A stretch of DNA of 47,452 nucleotides from contig QHTT01000057.1 of the NCBI GenBank assembly GCA_003220935.1, positions 1 to 47,452 on the forward strand, in the 5' to 3' direction. A model generated the notes under the pieces. That model was given only the letters and a program-made list of their open reading frames with translations, ran no database searches and was not told the DNA's origin. Source of the stretch: Gemmatimonadota bacterium (lineage in GTDB: Bacteria; Gemmatimonadota; Gemmatimonadetes; Gemmatimonadales; GWC2-71-9). Shown here one piece after another: positions 39,168-47,452 of this stretch (positions within the stretch are counted from its first letter, which is position 1; each line of letters opens with the position of its first letter). Position numbers and translations under genes: made by a program.

Positions 39168-40742
39168 CTACGCGCGGACGGCTCGCTCGCGCTCCTTAAG
39201 CAAGCGTCGCAGGATCTTACCCGAAGGCGATCTCGGAATCGCGTCGATCACCTCGACGGCGCGGATTCTCTTGTACGGCGCGACGCGCTCGGCGACGTAG
39301 GCGAGGAGCGCCTCGAGCGGCACGTCTCCCTTGAGCACCACGTAAGCTTTGGGCACCTCGCCCGCCTCCTCGTCGGGAATGGGAATCACCGCGGCGTCGC
39401 TCACGGCGGGGTGAGTCCGCAGCACCGCCTCCAGCTCGGCCGGCGGCACCTGAAAGCCCTTGTACTTGATCAGCTCCTTGAGACGGTCCACGATCGTGAA
39501 GTAGCCGTCTGCATCGACGTGGCCGATGTCACCGGTGTGCAGCCAGCCGGCGGCGTCGAGCGTTTCCGCCGTCGCTTCGGGATTGTTGAGGTAGCCGGTC
39601 ATCACCTGGGGGCCCCGAATCAGCAGCTCGCCAGCTTCGCCCGGTCCCAGGTCTCCGCCGGTCGCGGGGTCGACGATCCGGCACTCCGTATTCGGCAACA
39701 GCTGACCGATCGTCCCCGGTCGCCCCTTGCCCGGCTCGTCCGGCACGGTATGCGTCACGGGGCTCGCTTCGGTGAGCCCGTAGCCTTGGATCAGCTGGCA
39801 CCCCACCCGCCGCACGCATGCGGCCTCCAGGGCCGCGTCCAGCGGCGCGGCGCCGGACATCATCGCGCGCAGGCTCGACAGGTCGTAGCGGTCGACGGCC
39901 GGATGGTTGGCCAGGGCGAGGACGAGCGGCGGGACCAGAAACGCGCGCGTGATGCGATGCGTCTGTAACAGCGCGAGGAAGGGCTCGAGCTCGAATCGCG
40001 GCAGGGTCACGAGCGTCGCTCCCGACCACAGGGCGAGGTTCATCACCACTTGCATCCCGTAGATGTGGAAGAACGGCAGCACTGCGATGATGCGATCGTC
40101 GCTCGCGACGTGGTGCCCGGCCACCGTCTGGACCAGGTTGGCCACGAGGTTCCGGTGCGTGAGCATCACGCCCTTGGGAAATCCGGTGGTTCCGCTCGAG
40201 TACGGCAGCACAGCGAGATCGCGCGCCGGCTCGAACGGGGGGTTCGGCGCGGGCGCATCGCTCTCGAGCAGCGCACTGAATGGAGTTGCGCCCCCACCGC
40301 CCCGCCCTGCTCCGAGCACGAACACCTCTTCGACCTCCGCCTGCACCGCAGCGGGGGCTGCGCGATCGAGGAACGGCGCCACCGTGATCAGGAAGCGGGC
40401 GCGGGCGTTCCGCAGCTGATACTCCGCATCTTGCACGGTCGCGAGGGAATTCACCGTAGTCACGACGCCACCCGCGGTGAGCGTGCCGTGGAAGGCGAGC
40501 GCGAACTCGGGGAGGTTCGGCATGAACAGGCCGAGCACCTCGCCCTTGCCGAACCCGCGGGCTGCGAGACCGGCCGCGAGTCGATCGACTCCGGCGGCGA
40601 GCCCGGCGTACGTCAGCACCCGCCCGCTCGGCCCATCGATCAGCGCGGGCTTGTCCCCGCGCTGCGCCGCTTCGCGCAGGACGAAGCGCTGGAGGGCGAC
40701 GTCGGGCACCGCGACGTCGGGATGCGGGCTCCTAAAGATCAT
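39168..40742 (-). CDS. AMP-dependent acyl-CoA ligase (4-coumarate/long-chain fatty acid type)
   Basis: A 524-residue adenylating enzyme. The P-loop motif LPYSSGTTGFPKGVMLTH (about residue 187), YGLTEASP, the A7-like DGYFTIVDRLKELIKYKGFQVPPAE core and the C-terminal catalytic Lys in PRSPSGKILRR are all present. It activates an acid to the acyl-AMP and then to the CoA thioester; the sequence is closest in style to plant-type 4-coumarate:CoA ligases, but the substrate is not proven. It starts 3 nt downstream of the DUF1772 stop, so it belongs to the nadA-nadC unit by position. Confidence 0.93.
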   Translation of the reverse strand: MIFRSPHPDVAVPDVALQRFVLREAAQRGDKPALIDGPSGRVLTYAGLAAGVDRLAAGLAARGFGKGEVLGLFMPNLPEFALAFHGTLTAGGVVTTVNSLATVQDAEYQLRNARARFLITVAPFLDRAAPAAVQAEVEEVFVLGAGRGGGGATPFSALLESDAPAPNPPFEPARDLAVLPYSSGTTGFPKGVMLTHRNLVANLVQTVAGHHVASDDRIIAVLPFFHIYGMQVVMNLALWSGATLVTLPRFELEPFLALLQTHRITRAFLVPPLVLALANHPAVDRYDLSSLRAMMSGAAPLDAALEAACVRRVGCQLIQGYGLTEASPVTHTVPDEPGKGRPGTIGQLLPNTECRIVDPATGGDLGPGEAGELLIRGPQVMTGYLNNPEATAETLDAAGWLHTGDIGHVDADGYFTIVDRLKELIKYKGFQVPPAELEAVLRTHPAVSDAAVIPIPDEEAGEVPKAYVVLKGDVPLEALLAYVAERVAPYKRIRAVEVIDAIPRSPSGKILRRLLKERERAVRA

Positions 40743-40745
40743 GGT

Positions 40746-41183
40746 TCACGATCGGGTGACAGCGAGCAGGAAGAGCAGCAACGCGAGCGCGCTGAGCGCG
40801 CTGCGGACCGCGTGGAGCCGGTTCCAGCGCGTGAGCAGCACTTCGGCCTCGGCCCGATCCGTGTTCGGGCCCAGCGCGAGCAGGCGGTTGTTGGTCGGCC
40901 TGATGACGATGAGCGTAAACGGCGCGACGAGGAACAGCAGGCTTCCGGCCACGAGAAACCGTATCCCGCCACCCGTGAGCCAGGCGATCACAGAGCAGAC
41001 AAACCCCAGCACCGCGAGAGAGGCCTGCATCACCGTGGCACGTTTGTAGCTAGGGGCCCACTCGGCGAGCGCAACGCGCGCCCCGCAGGACATGCGCGCC
41101 GGGTGCTCGACGACGTCGATGTAGATCGCGGCGCCGGCGAAGATCGCACAGCAGAGCGTGGCGAGGAATTCCATGAGCTTCAT
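40746..41183 (-). CDS. DUF1772 family membrane protein
   Basis: A 145-residue integral membrane protein with four predicted helices (about 3-24, 50-70, 74-95, 122-142). The segment VEHPARM near residue 25 and the NPTNNRLL-like PTNNRLLAL segment are typical of DUF1772 proteins. Its ATG overlaps the nadC stop by 4 nt (41180-41183). The role is unknown. Confidence 0.85.
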   Translation of the reverse strand: MKLMEFLATLCCAIFAGAAIYIDVVEHPARMSCGARVALAEWAPSYKRATVMQASLAVLGFVCSVIAWLTGGGIRFLVAGSLLFLVAPFTLIVIRPTNNRLLALGPNTDRAEAEVLLTRWNRLHAVRSALSALALLLFLLAVTRS

Positions 41184-42031
41184 CGCGGCGGCGTCGACCC
41201 CGCGTGGGTGATGTCGCACCGGATCGGCGCCGCGGGCGCTGAGTGCGTGAGCGCGCCGATCGAGATCAGCGCCGCCCCGGCCTCCGCGTAGGCGCGCGCG
41301 GTTTCGGGCGTGATCCCTCCAGACGCTTGGATCGTGACGCCAGCGCCCGCGCGCCGCACCCACGCCGCTACGCGCTGGGGCCCCTGGTTGTCGGCGAGGA
41401 TGTGCCGCACCCCCGCGGCGAGCGCCCGCTCGAACTGGGCCTCGTCCTCCACCTCGACGACGATCGGCACGCCCGGCGGCGCGTGCGCGAGCGCCGGAGC
41501 CAGGCCGCCCGCTCCCAGGAGCGCCCAGTGGTTGTCCTTCCACAGCACCGCCTCAGCCAGCGAGCCGCGGTTCGCGACGCCGCCCCCTACGATCACCGCG
41601 TAACGCTCGAGGGCGCGCAGGCCAGGTGTGGTCTTGCGGGTGTGGGTGATCCGCGCCTGCGTCCCGGTCACCGCCTCGACCGCCCGGCGCGTCAGCGTGG
41701 CGATGCCTGAGAGCCGCTGCAGGAAGTTGAGCGCGACGCGCTCCCCGGCGAGCAGCGCGCCGGCCGTCGCCCGCACGCGCGCGAGCACCGTCCCCGCGGC
41801 CACCCACTCGCCATCCGCCCCGCCAGGCTCGAAGCACGCGTCCCGCTCGAGCGCGCTGTAGACGCGTGCGACGATCGGCAGGCCAGCGATGACGAACCGG
41901 CCCTCGGCGACGAAGGCGGCGCCCGCGGGTTGCCGCGCCGCTGTGCCAAGCAGCCGGGTCGTTACGTCCTCGGTCGCGCGGTCCTCGGCGAGCGCGCGCT
42001 GCACCTCCTCGCGGCCCAATGCGTCAGCCAA
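41180..42031 (-). CDS. nadC: Nicotinate-nucleotide pyrophosphorylase (carboxylating)
   Basis: A 283-residue quinolinate phosphoribosyltransferase, which turns quinolinate and PRPP into nicotinate mononucleotide in NAD synthesis. The family blocks are intact: ED.TT near the N-terminus, ERVALNFLQRLSGIATLT, the ITHTRKTTPGLR substrate loop, GGG..NR, KDNHWAL and the C-terminal Q-A-S-G-G-I-T-P-E and I-S-I-G-A-L-T-H. It overlaps the end of the nadA gene by 8 nt. No nadB is seen in the window. Confidence 0.96.
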   Translation of the reverse strand: MADALGREEVQRALAEDRATEDVTTRLLGTAARQPAGAAFVAEGRFVIAGLPIVARVYSALERDACFEPGGADGEWVAAGTVLARVRATAGALLAGERVALNFLQRLSGIATLTRRAVEAVTGTQARITHTRKTTPGLRALERYAVIVGGGVANRGSLAEAVLWKDNHWALLGAGGLAPALAHAPPGVPIVVEVEDEAQFERALAAGVRHILADNQGPQRVAAWVRRAGAGVTIQASGGITPETARAYAEAGAALISIGALTHSAPAAPIRCDITHAGSTPPR

Positions 42032-42882
42032 TCGCCAGCATCCGATCGATCGCGCGCCGCGCCCGCACCGCGACGTCCGGGGGAACGACGACTTCGGGCT
42101 TCAGGTCCCGCAAGCAGTCACGCAGCTTCTCAAGCGTGATCAGCTTCATGAAGCGGCACTCAGCCGACTCCGCGAGCGCGTGGAACTGCTTGTCCGGATT
42201 CTCGCGCCGCAGCCGGTGCAGCACCCCGGTCTCGGTCGCCACCACGAAACGGCGGGCGGGCGAGGTGCGCGCGCGCTCCGTCATCTGCTCGGTCGAGACG
42301 ATGTGCGTGCGGCCGGCGGCGACGTCGCCGTCCGCAGACGCGTAGTACATCGTGCTCGTGACGCAGCCGCACTCCGGGTGGACCAGAAACTCGGCGTCCG
42401 GGTACTCGCGGCGCCTGGCCTCCACGTCGGCCGGCGTGAGCGCCGCGTGCACGTGGCACTCCCCCATCCATACGTCGAGTGCCCGCCCCGTGATGCGCCG
42501 GACATGGCTGCCCAGAAAGAAGTCGGGCACGAACAGCACCGGGACGTCGGGCGGCAAGGCCCGCACGACCGCCACGGCGTTCCCCGACGTGCAGCAGTAG
42601 TCGGCTTCGGCCTTCACCGCGGCGCTGCAGTTCACGTACGCGACCACCAGGCCGTCGGGATGGGTGGCGCGCCAGGTCCGCACATCGGCGGGCCGGACGG
42701 TCTCGGCGAGGGAGCACCCCGCGTCCAGATCGGGGATGAGCACCCGCTTGTCGGGGTTCGCAATCGCCGCCGACGACGTCCGCCATGTCCTGGATCTCGG
42801 GCCGCTGGTAGTTGTGCGCCAGGATCGCCGCCTGCCGCTCGGCCTTGAGCACCCGGATCTCGGTGACGAGCTCCGTGCTCAC
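42024..42882 (-). pseudogene. nadA: Quinolinate synthase NadA, interrupted by an out-of-frame deletion
   Basis: The start region, from a GTG at 42882, gives LVTEIRVLKAERQAAILAHNYQ and IQDMADVVGG, exactly the NadA opening. Right after that (about 42765) the frame breaks. The family sequence resumes in another frame with N-P-D-K-R-V-L-I-P-D-L-D-A-G-C-S-L-A and continues intact to 42024. The D-S-L-x-L-S ... F-C-G-V-H-F-M-A-E-T-A segment of about 28 residues, which holds part of the active site and the first cluster-ligand region, is absent. The later Cys ligands (CCTSGNA and the HPECGC motif) are present. As read, no functional NadA is made; see findings on assembly versus true loss. Confidence 0.87.
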
Positions 42883-43086
42883 AGCTTGGTGTCGGAGCCC
42901 TGGATTCCTCTGAAGGACATACGACGCTCCCATTGGTCGAGGTACCGCCGCTGGGGGGCCGTTTGGGAAACGCCTCGGTCCACCGGAGGTGATGGACCGC
43001 TCCCAGCAGGGGGCGGGGCGGAGACCGCCCGAGCGCCAATCCAATAGTAAGCCGGGAAGGGCCCGAGCGGGAGGAGCAGCGGCTCG

Positions 43087-43290
43087 CTATTCCGCGGGCG
43101 CGTCCCCCTTGTTGTCCTTGTTGTCCTTGTCGCTCTTCCTGAACAGCCAGAAGGCGAACAGGACGAGCCCGACGACGAGCGCGACTTTGACCGCCAGGAC
43201 GAGGAGAGGAATGAAGAAGAACGACCCCAGCTTCCAGAGAGCGAAGCCGACGAGGCCGACGGCGGCGAGCTGCAGGACCGGTTTGGACAT
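43087..43290 (-). CDS. Small two-helix membrane protein
   Basis: A 67-residue protein with two hydrophobic segments (about 6-20 and 24-50) and a short charged tail of Lys/Asp/Asn repeats (SDKDNKDNKGD). The tail is encoded by a small GTCCTTGTT repeat near 43110-43130. I see no family; such small proteins are common in this kind of genome. Confidence 0.6.
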   Translation of the reverse strand: MSKPVLQLAAVGLVGFALWKLGSFFFIPLLVLAVKVALVVGLVLFAFWLFRKSDKDNKDNKGDAPAE

Positions 43291-43354
43291 GGGCGGCTCA
43301 ATGGCTAGAGGGACGAGTTCCCTACGGGGGAAGGCGTCCGCAGGTGTCGCCGCC

Positions 43355-43795
43355 CTAGCACCCGTGCCCCGTCATCCTGACGAGGTCTAGGAACTGCCGC
43401 GCCTTTTCAGCGAGATCAACCTGCCGCTCGTCGAGCTTGCCCAGCTGGAAGGCGAGGCGCAGCTCGGAACGGAGGTCGTCGCGCTCGGGCGCGATCTCGA
43501 GCGCCCGGGCGAGGGGCCCCACGGCCTCGTCGTATGCCCCATGTAGCATGTACAGGTGCGCGAGCTCCGCCATGGCCGCCACGTCCCCCGTGTCGTCCTG
43601 GACAGCGCCGATCAGCGAATCCTCCATCTGGGCCAGGACTTCGAGCTCCGCCAGCGACATGGCGTCGAGCGGGGTCTCGGAGGTCGCGCGGGCGACGGGG
43701 GAGGGTACGGTCCGCTTGGGCGCGGTGATCTCGTGGCATGCGAAGGCGATCAGGGCCGCATGAGCGGCGATGAGGACGGCAGGCAGGTTGCGCAT
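43355..43795 (-). CDS. Exported TPR-like small protein
   Basis: A 146-residue protein with a signal sequence ending near A-F-A-C at about 20, so possibly a lipoprotein. Residues 65-105 (VAAMAELAHLYMLHGAYDEAVGPLARALEIAPERDDLR) make one clear TPR with part of a second. The ATG at 43795 has AGAGG 5 nt upstream; a GTG two codons earlier is possible. Its partner is unknown. Confidence 0.7.
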   Translation of the reverse strand: MRNLPAVLIAAHAALIAFACHEITAPKRTVPSPVARATSETPLDAMSLAELEVLAQMEDSLIGAVQDDTGDVAAMAELAHLYMLHGAYDEAVGPLARALEIAPERDDLRSELRLAFQLGKLDERQVDLAEKARQFLDLVRMTGHGC

Positions 43796-44024
43796 ACACA
43801 CCTCTGGGCGGGTGGCGGATGGGGTGGTGATCGCTCGGGAGACAAAGCAGACGTGATGCCGCCGGAGCCCGGGGGCCGGCGCAGGGAGCGAAGCGAAGGG
43901 AGGAGAGGGAGTTAGCTCAGGCAGAGCGGTGCGGCGGCGGCGTTCGTGTCACGGTTCGTGTCCCGCACGACACGCAAGGCTGCAGGTCGCGGTGTGCGGG
44001 CGGACACGAGGAGGGCGAAGCACG

Positions 44025-44061
44025 GCGGGAGCGCCGGGTTCAGCTCCGGCGCTCCCGCTTT
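44025..44061. terminator. Hairpin terminator after the small coiled protein gene
   Basis: A perfect 13-bp stem, arms 44025-44037 and 44046-44058 with an 8-nt loop, followed on the + strand by TTT. It lies 28 nt downstream of the leftward gene that ends at 44089. The remaining stretch from 43796 to 44024 holds no gene I can support. Confidence 0.65.
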
Positions 44062-44088
44062 ACGAACCTCTCCGCGTACAACCTCTTC

Positions 44089-44460
44089 TCACCCTCCGGT
44101 ACCCTCCGGCTCATGCCCGTTGCCGTTGCCAGCGTTGCCGTTGCCAGCGTTGCCATTGCCAACGAGCTTGGACCGTCCCCCGGTCACCGTGAGCCAGCGC
44201 CTGCGCAGCGACGACGTATCCTCGATCTGTTGGCGGAGCTTGGTGATTTCCGCATCCACCAGGTGGATCCGCCAGTCCAGGTATTGCTCGGCCTGCTCCG
44301 GCGTCCAGTCCGACGGACTGGTGAAAACCAACCGGTCTTTCCGTTCGACTCCCCGTTCGACCCCGTCCCCCAGGAGCTTTAGTTCCTCATGCTCGATGAC
44401 GTCCACTTTCTCGAGCAGGTCCACCTTGCGTCCCATGACGTCCAGCATCTTCCTGCCCAT
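44089..44460 (-). CDS. Hypothetical coiled protein with Asn-Gly repeat tail
   Basis: A 123-residue protein preceded by a strong GGAGGAGG site 6 nt before the ATG. The first 85 residues are charged and helical (LLEKVDVIEHEELKLLGD; VDAEITKLRQQIEDTSSLRRRWL), with a central SPSDWTPEQAEQYLDWRIHL segment. The tail holds three NGNAG-type repeats, encoded by a short tandem repeat at 44112-44160. I do not recognise the family; it looks like a small structural or adaptor protein. Confidence 0.65.
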   Translation of the reverse strand: MGRKMLDVMGRKVDLLEKVDVIEHEELKLLGDGVERGVERKDRLVFTSPSDWTPEQAEQYLDWRIHLVDAEITKLRQQIEDTSSLRRRWLTVTGGRSKLVGNGNAGNGNAGNGNGHEPEGTGG

Positions 44461-44582
44461 CCGGTCCTCCTCCTATCGGCGTTCTGTAAGGTCCCCATCT
44501 AGGGCGCGCGGTCGCTCCATCGTGCGGGGAAATCCTCTTGACAGCCAACGCGGATTCCCCATGTTGTGCTTAGCGGCACTGC

Positions 44583-44604
44583 TATAAGCTATAGGTGTTA
44601 TAAT
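44583..44604 (+). promoter_or_regulatory. Promoter and possible operator of the XRE regulator
   Basis: A perfect TATAAT is at 44599-44604 in an AT-rich island that stands out from the surrounding GC-rich DNA. The -35 position (44576-44581) is poor. Just upstream, CTATA (44582-44586) and TATAG (44590-44594) form an inverted repeat where a repressor dimer could bind, so autoregulation is plausible. Confidence 0.45.
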
Positions 44605-44638
44605 ACATGTCCTTGGTATATCTGGCAAGGAGGGCATC

Positions 44639-44926
44639 ATGCCCCGGTACCGGGGTCAGAAGATCCATTATCGTCGTAGGGGAGTGCTGCGCTTACGGTT
44701 GCGTCAGGTGCTTACAGCGCGCGGCTTGTCGCCCTACGGGCTGGCCAAGTTCACGGGCCTAAGCCTGAACACGATCTACCGCCTCACCAGGCCAAATGGG
44801 CGTTTCAGCCTCATTCGGGCTGACACGCTCGAGCGGCTGTGTGGCGCCCTCCGCGTGACCCCAAGCGAGCTGTTCGACTACGCGATTCCCAGCGGGAAGG
44901 ACCGGCCCGGCAGGGCACAACCCTGA
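44639..44926 (+). CDS. XRE-family helix-turn-helix regulator
   Basis: A 95-residue DNA-binding protein. Residues 17-82 form a Cro/CI-type HTH (LRQVLTARGLSPYGLAKFTGLSLNTIYRL, then TLERLCGALRVTPSELF), with a basic N-terminal arm. The ATG at 44639 has AAGGAGG at the right distance. It resembles the antitoxin or repressor partner of small modules, but no toxin gene adjoins it. The 275 nt up to the next gene hold nothing I can name. Confidence 0.85.
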   Translation: MPRYRGQKIHYRRRGVLRLRLRQVLTARGLSPYGLAKFTGLSLNTIYRLTRPNGRFSLIRADTLERLCGALRVTPSELFDYAIPSGKDRPGRAQP

Positions 44927-45201
44927 GATGTCGGTCGTGTGACTCCACGGCCCCGTTCGCGTCTAATCGTCCGTTTTCACAGCCCGGGTCGCTCCGGTCC
45001 CCACGGCGATTGTGTCACACATCTGCTACAAGTCGGCATGGCAGCGACCCGATGGACCCACAATAGCCAGCACTTCGGGGGGCACAGCCCTTGCGCCCCA
45101 CGCACGCGTTCAGCCGTTCTCCCAGCCCCCAATGACTGTTTCGTAACCCGAGACGGGGAAGCGAGATGTAGGTCCAGGAGCACTGACCGATCGCCACCAC
45201 C

Positions 45202-47452
45202 ATGCGTTCCCCCTCTTCTGCCTTCGACGCCCGGCTGCTGCGCGGCGCCGCCCTCCTCGTGTCTTCGCTGTTCCTGGCGACGTGCGAGCGTGGCCCAACC
45301 GCCCCCGCCGTGCCGACACAGCTGGCGTTCAGTGTGCAGCCGACCACGACGACGGCGGGTCACCAGATCACCCCCGCCGTCCAGGTGACGGCGCTGGATG
45401 CGGGGGGCCGTCCCGTCCCCGGCTTCACCCAGAATGTGACCGTGACGCTGACGGCAGGGACGGGGACGAGCGGGGCCACGTTGACGGGGACGACAACCGT
45501 GGCAGCGGCCAACGGGGTGGCCACCTTTTACGCGCTCACCCTCGACAAGAGCAGCACGGGCTACACGCTGACCGCCACGGCCAGCGGGCTCTCGGCCGCG
45601 ACGAGTGCGCGGTTTGACATCAACCCCGGGCCAGCCACCCACCTGGTGTTCACCGTGCAGCCAGGGAATGCGACGGCCGGGGCGACCATCGCCCCCGCGG
45701 TGGAAGTGACAGCCCAGGACGCTTCGGGGAACACGGTGCCGACCTTCACCGCCCAGGTGACGGTGGCGCTGGGCGGAACCAATCCGAGCGGCGGCACCTT
45801 GGCGGGGACGAAGACGGTAGCAGCGGTCAGCGGGGTCGCGAGCTTCGCCACGCTCAGCATCGACAAGAGTGGGAGCTACTGGCTTACGGCGGGGGCGGGG
45901 GGGCTCAGCGGGGGGACGAGTAGCGACTTCAGTATCGCACCGGGGCCGGCGACGCAGCTCGCCTTCACTGTCCAGCCGGTGACCACGACGGCGGGCCACC
46001 AGATCGCTCCGGCAGTGCAGCTGTCGGCGCTGGATGCGCTGGGCAACGTGGTGCCGAGCTTCACGGGCAGCGTGACGGTGGCGCTTGGGGGGACCAATCC
46101 CAGTGGCGGCACGCTGACTGGCACGACATCGGTCGCGGCAGCCAATGGGGTGGCCATCTTCTACGCGCTCAGCCTCGACAAGAGCGGCACCGGCTACACG
46201 CTGACGGCCACGGCCAGCGGCCTCTCGGCGGCAACGAGCGCCCCGTTTGACATCACGCCGGGGGCGGCGACTCACCTGGTGTTCACCGTCCAGCCAGCGA
46301 ATACGACGGCGGGGGCGACGCTCACGCCCGCGGTGCAAGTAGCCGCGCAGGACGCCGCAGGGAACACGGTGCCGAGCTTCACGGGCAGCGTGACGCTGGC
46401 GCTCGGCGGAACCAATCCCGCCGGAGGCGTGCTCGCGGGGACGACGACCGTTGCGGCGGTCAATGGCGCGGCGAGCTTCGCCACGCTCAGCGTCGACAAG
46501 AGCGGGGACTACTGGCTGGCGGCACGGGCGACGGGGCTCAGCGGAGGGACGAGCAGCGACTTCAGCGTCTCACCGGGGGCGGCGACGCACCTCACCTTTA
46601 CGGTCCAGCCCGGGACCACCACAGCGGGCCACCAGATCGCTCCGGCGGTGAAGGTCGCGGCGCAAGACGCGCTCGGCAACGTGGTGCCGAGCTTCACGGG
46701 CAGTGTGACGGTGGCGCTCGGGAGCAATCCGGCCGGTAGCACGCTCTCGGGCAGCGCGACCGTGTCGGCGGTCAGCGGCGTAGCCACCTTTGGTGATCTC
46801 TCCATCAATACCAGTGGCTCGGGCTACACGTTGACCGCCACGGCCACGGGACTCACGGGAGCCACGAGCACGCCGTTTGGCATCACACCGGGGGCCGCGA
46901 CCCACCTGGTGTTCACCGTGCAGCCCGCGAATGCGACGGCGGGGACGACGCTCACGCCCGCAGTGCAAGTGGCCGCGCAGGATGCCGCAGGGAACACGGT
47001 GCCGAGTTTCTCGGGCAGCGTCACGGTCGCGCTCGGAGGGACCAATCCGGCCGGCGGCACCCTCGCGGGGACGACGACGGTGGCGGCAGTCAATGGGGTG
47101 GCGAGCTTCGCCACGCTCAGCATCGACAAGAGTGGGAGTTACTGGCTGACGGCGACGGCGCCGGCGACCGGGCTCAGCGGGGGGACGAGCAACGACTTCA
47201 GTATCGCGGCGGGAGCGGCGTCGCAGCTCGCCTTCACCGTGCAGCCGAGCAATGCCGTGGCAGGCCGGACCATCAGCCCGGCCGTGCAGGTCAGCGCGCG
47301 GGATGCCCAGGGGAACCTCGTGACCGGCTTCGTGGGCAGCGTGACCATGGCGCTCGGGACCAACCCCGGTGGCAGCACCCTCGGTGGGACCACGACGGTG
47401 CCGGCAGTGAGTGGAGTGGCGAGCTTCGGCAACCTGAGCCTCGACAAGGTGG
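45202..47452 (+). CDS. Large lipoprotein of tandem Ig-like repeats, 3' end outside the window
   Basis: The frame from the ATG at 45202 is open to the last base (at least 750 residues). The signal peptide ends in FLATC (Cys28), so the protein is probably lipid-anchored. From residue 38 on it consists of repeats of 105-107 residues, each beginning [LT]-x-F-x-V-Q-P-x-x-x-x-A-G and ending G-L-[ST]-x-x-T-S-x-x-F-x-I. Unit starts, taken at the VQP codon, are 45334, 45655, 45970, 46288, 46603, 46918 and 47239. They look like bacterial Ig-like (Big-type) domains of surface proteins and adhesins. No catalytic domain is seen in this part. Confidence 0.88.
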   Translation, partial: MRSPSSAFDARLLRGAALLVSSLFLATCERGPTAPAVPTQLAFSVQPTTTTAGHQITPAVQVTALDAGGRPVPGFTQNVTVTLTAGTGTSGATLTGTTTVAAANGVATFYALTLDKSSTGYTLTATASGLSAATSARFDINPGPATHLVFTVQPGNATAGATIAPAVEVTAQDASGNTVPTFTAQVTVALGGTNPSGGTLAGTKTVAAVSGVASFATLSIDKSGSYWLTAGAGGLSGGTSSDFSIAPGPATQLAFTVQPVTTTAGHQIAPAVQLSALDALGNVVPSFTGSVTVALGGTNPSGGTLTGTTSVAAANGVAIFYALSLDKSGTGYTLTATASGLSAATSAPFDITPGAATHLVFTVQPANTTAGATLTPAVQVAAQDAAGNTVPSFTGSVTLALGGTNPAGGVLAGTTTVAAVNGAASFATLSVDKSGDYWLAARATGLSGGTSSDFSVSPGAATHLTFTVQPGTTTAGHQIAPAVKVAAQDALGNVVPSFTGSVTVALGSNPAGSTLSGSATVSAVSGVATFGDLSINTSGSGYTLTATATGLTGATSTPFGITPGAATHLVFTVQPANATAGTTLTPAVQVAAQDAAGNTVPSFSGSVTVALGGTNPAGGTLAGTTTVAAVNGVASFATLSIDKSGSYWLTATAPATGLSGGTSNDFSIAAGAASQLAFTVQPSNAVAGRTISPAVQVSARDAQGNLVTGFVGSVTMALGTNPGGSTLGGTTTVPAVSGVASFGNLSLDKV
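45334..47452 (+). repeat. Protein-coding tandem repeat with two alternating unit types
   Basis: Seven units of 315-321 nt. Odd units 1, 3 and 5 share TTTAGHQI and SGYTLTATA; even units 2, 4 and 6 share NATAG[AT]-like openings, FATLS[IV]DKSG and YWL. The true period is therefore a two-domain block of about 211 residues. Unit 7 mixes features of both and is cut by the window edge. Confidence 0.85.

Noticed and set aside
42883-43086. NAD-sensing riboswitch ahead of nadA
   Set aside because: The leader has pairing potential, but I cannot match it to the nadA RNA motif; a covariance-model search would be needed.
43905-43985. tRNA-like text with a D-arm-like GTTAGCTCAGGCAGAGC and a GGTTCGTGTCCC segment
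   Set aside because: The D-loop is too short, the T-arm stem does not pair and no matching acceptor arm is found at the right distance.
44538-44566. TTGACA at 44538-44543 as the -35 of the XRE gene
   Set aside because: The hexamer 17 nt downstream (ATGTTG) is poor, and the TATAAT at 44599 is too far away to pair with it.
45561-47447. Series of minus-strand ORFs of 75-102 residues with similar sequences
   Set aside because: They are antisense shadows of the Ig-like repeats; the repeated start results from the repeated DNA.

Overview
The window is a GC-rich chromosomal stretch from what is most likely an uncultured or environmental Gemmatimonadota-type bacterium. That assignment is an inference from protein style: secreted M13, M28, M29 and CocE-type hydrolases with Ala-rich signal peptides, Ser/Thr/Asn-rich lipoproteins, GTG/TTG starts and very dense gene packing. 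No rRNA, tRNA, CRISPR array, prophage or insertion sequence could be supported.

Layout. 1-3.0 kb: end of an ABC-2 type permease, an SDR oxidoreductase, a two-domain VOC protein and a lipoprotein. 3.1-15.6 kb: a YghZ-type aldo/keto reductase, then mostly exported proteins (esterase, PQQ dehydrogenase, M13 peptidase, CocE-type hydrolase, a broken M28 peptidase, a TonB-like protein), interrupted by a GGDEF diguanylate cyclase. 15.7-17.0 kb: a small Cys-pair protein, a DinB-like protein and a fragment of an NTF2-like gene.

16.8-24.4 kb is the most interesting part: two divergent transcription units share a 94-nt intergenic region. Leftward is a five-gene unit whose neighbours all overlap by 4 nt: an EgtD-like methyltransferase (frameshifted), the ATPase, permease and binding lipoprotein of an OpuC/OsmF/EgtU-type quaternary-amine ABC importer, and an MFS transporter. 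Rightward is a compact RiPP-like cluster: a 30-residue peptide made of two 15-residue repeats each ending in Cys-His, an aldo/keto reductase fused to a PqqD-like domain, a divergent DUF692 (MNIO) iron oxidase, and an MNIO-partner-like protein with a second PqqD-like or winged-helix end. I know of no described pathway with this combination.

24.4-39 kb: a DUF1207 protein, an isoquinoline-oxidoreductase-like molybdenum enzyme pair, two HAD phosphatases, a hybrid histidine kinase without its phosphoacceptor His, a SYLF protein, an ECF sigma / membrane anti-sigma-like / Spy-like operon, an M29-like peptidase behind a possible attenuator, an AMIN-like lipoprotein overlapping a multidomain amidase, and a response regulator. 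39-45 kb: an acyl-CoA ligase, nadA (broken), nadC and a DUF1772 protein in one unit, small unknown proteins and an XRE regulator. 45.2 kb to the end: a large lipoprotein of about 106-residue Ig-like repeats that runs off the window.

Three genes (M28 peptidase, EgtD-like methyltransferase, nadA) are interrupted. Two of them look like out-of-frame deletions of roughly 80-90 nt at short direct repeats; assembly error and real decay cannot be told apart here. GC-rich palindromes of a repeated REP-like type sit at three gene boundaries and are read through as codons.
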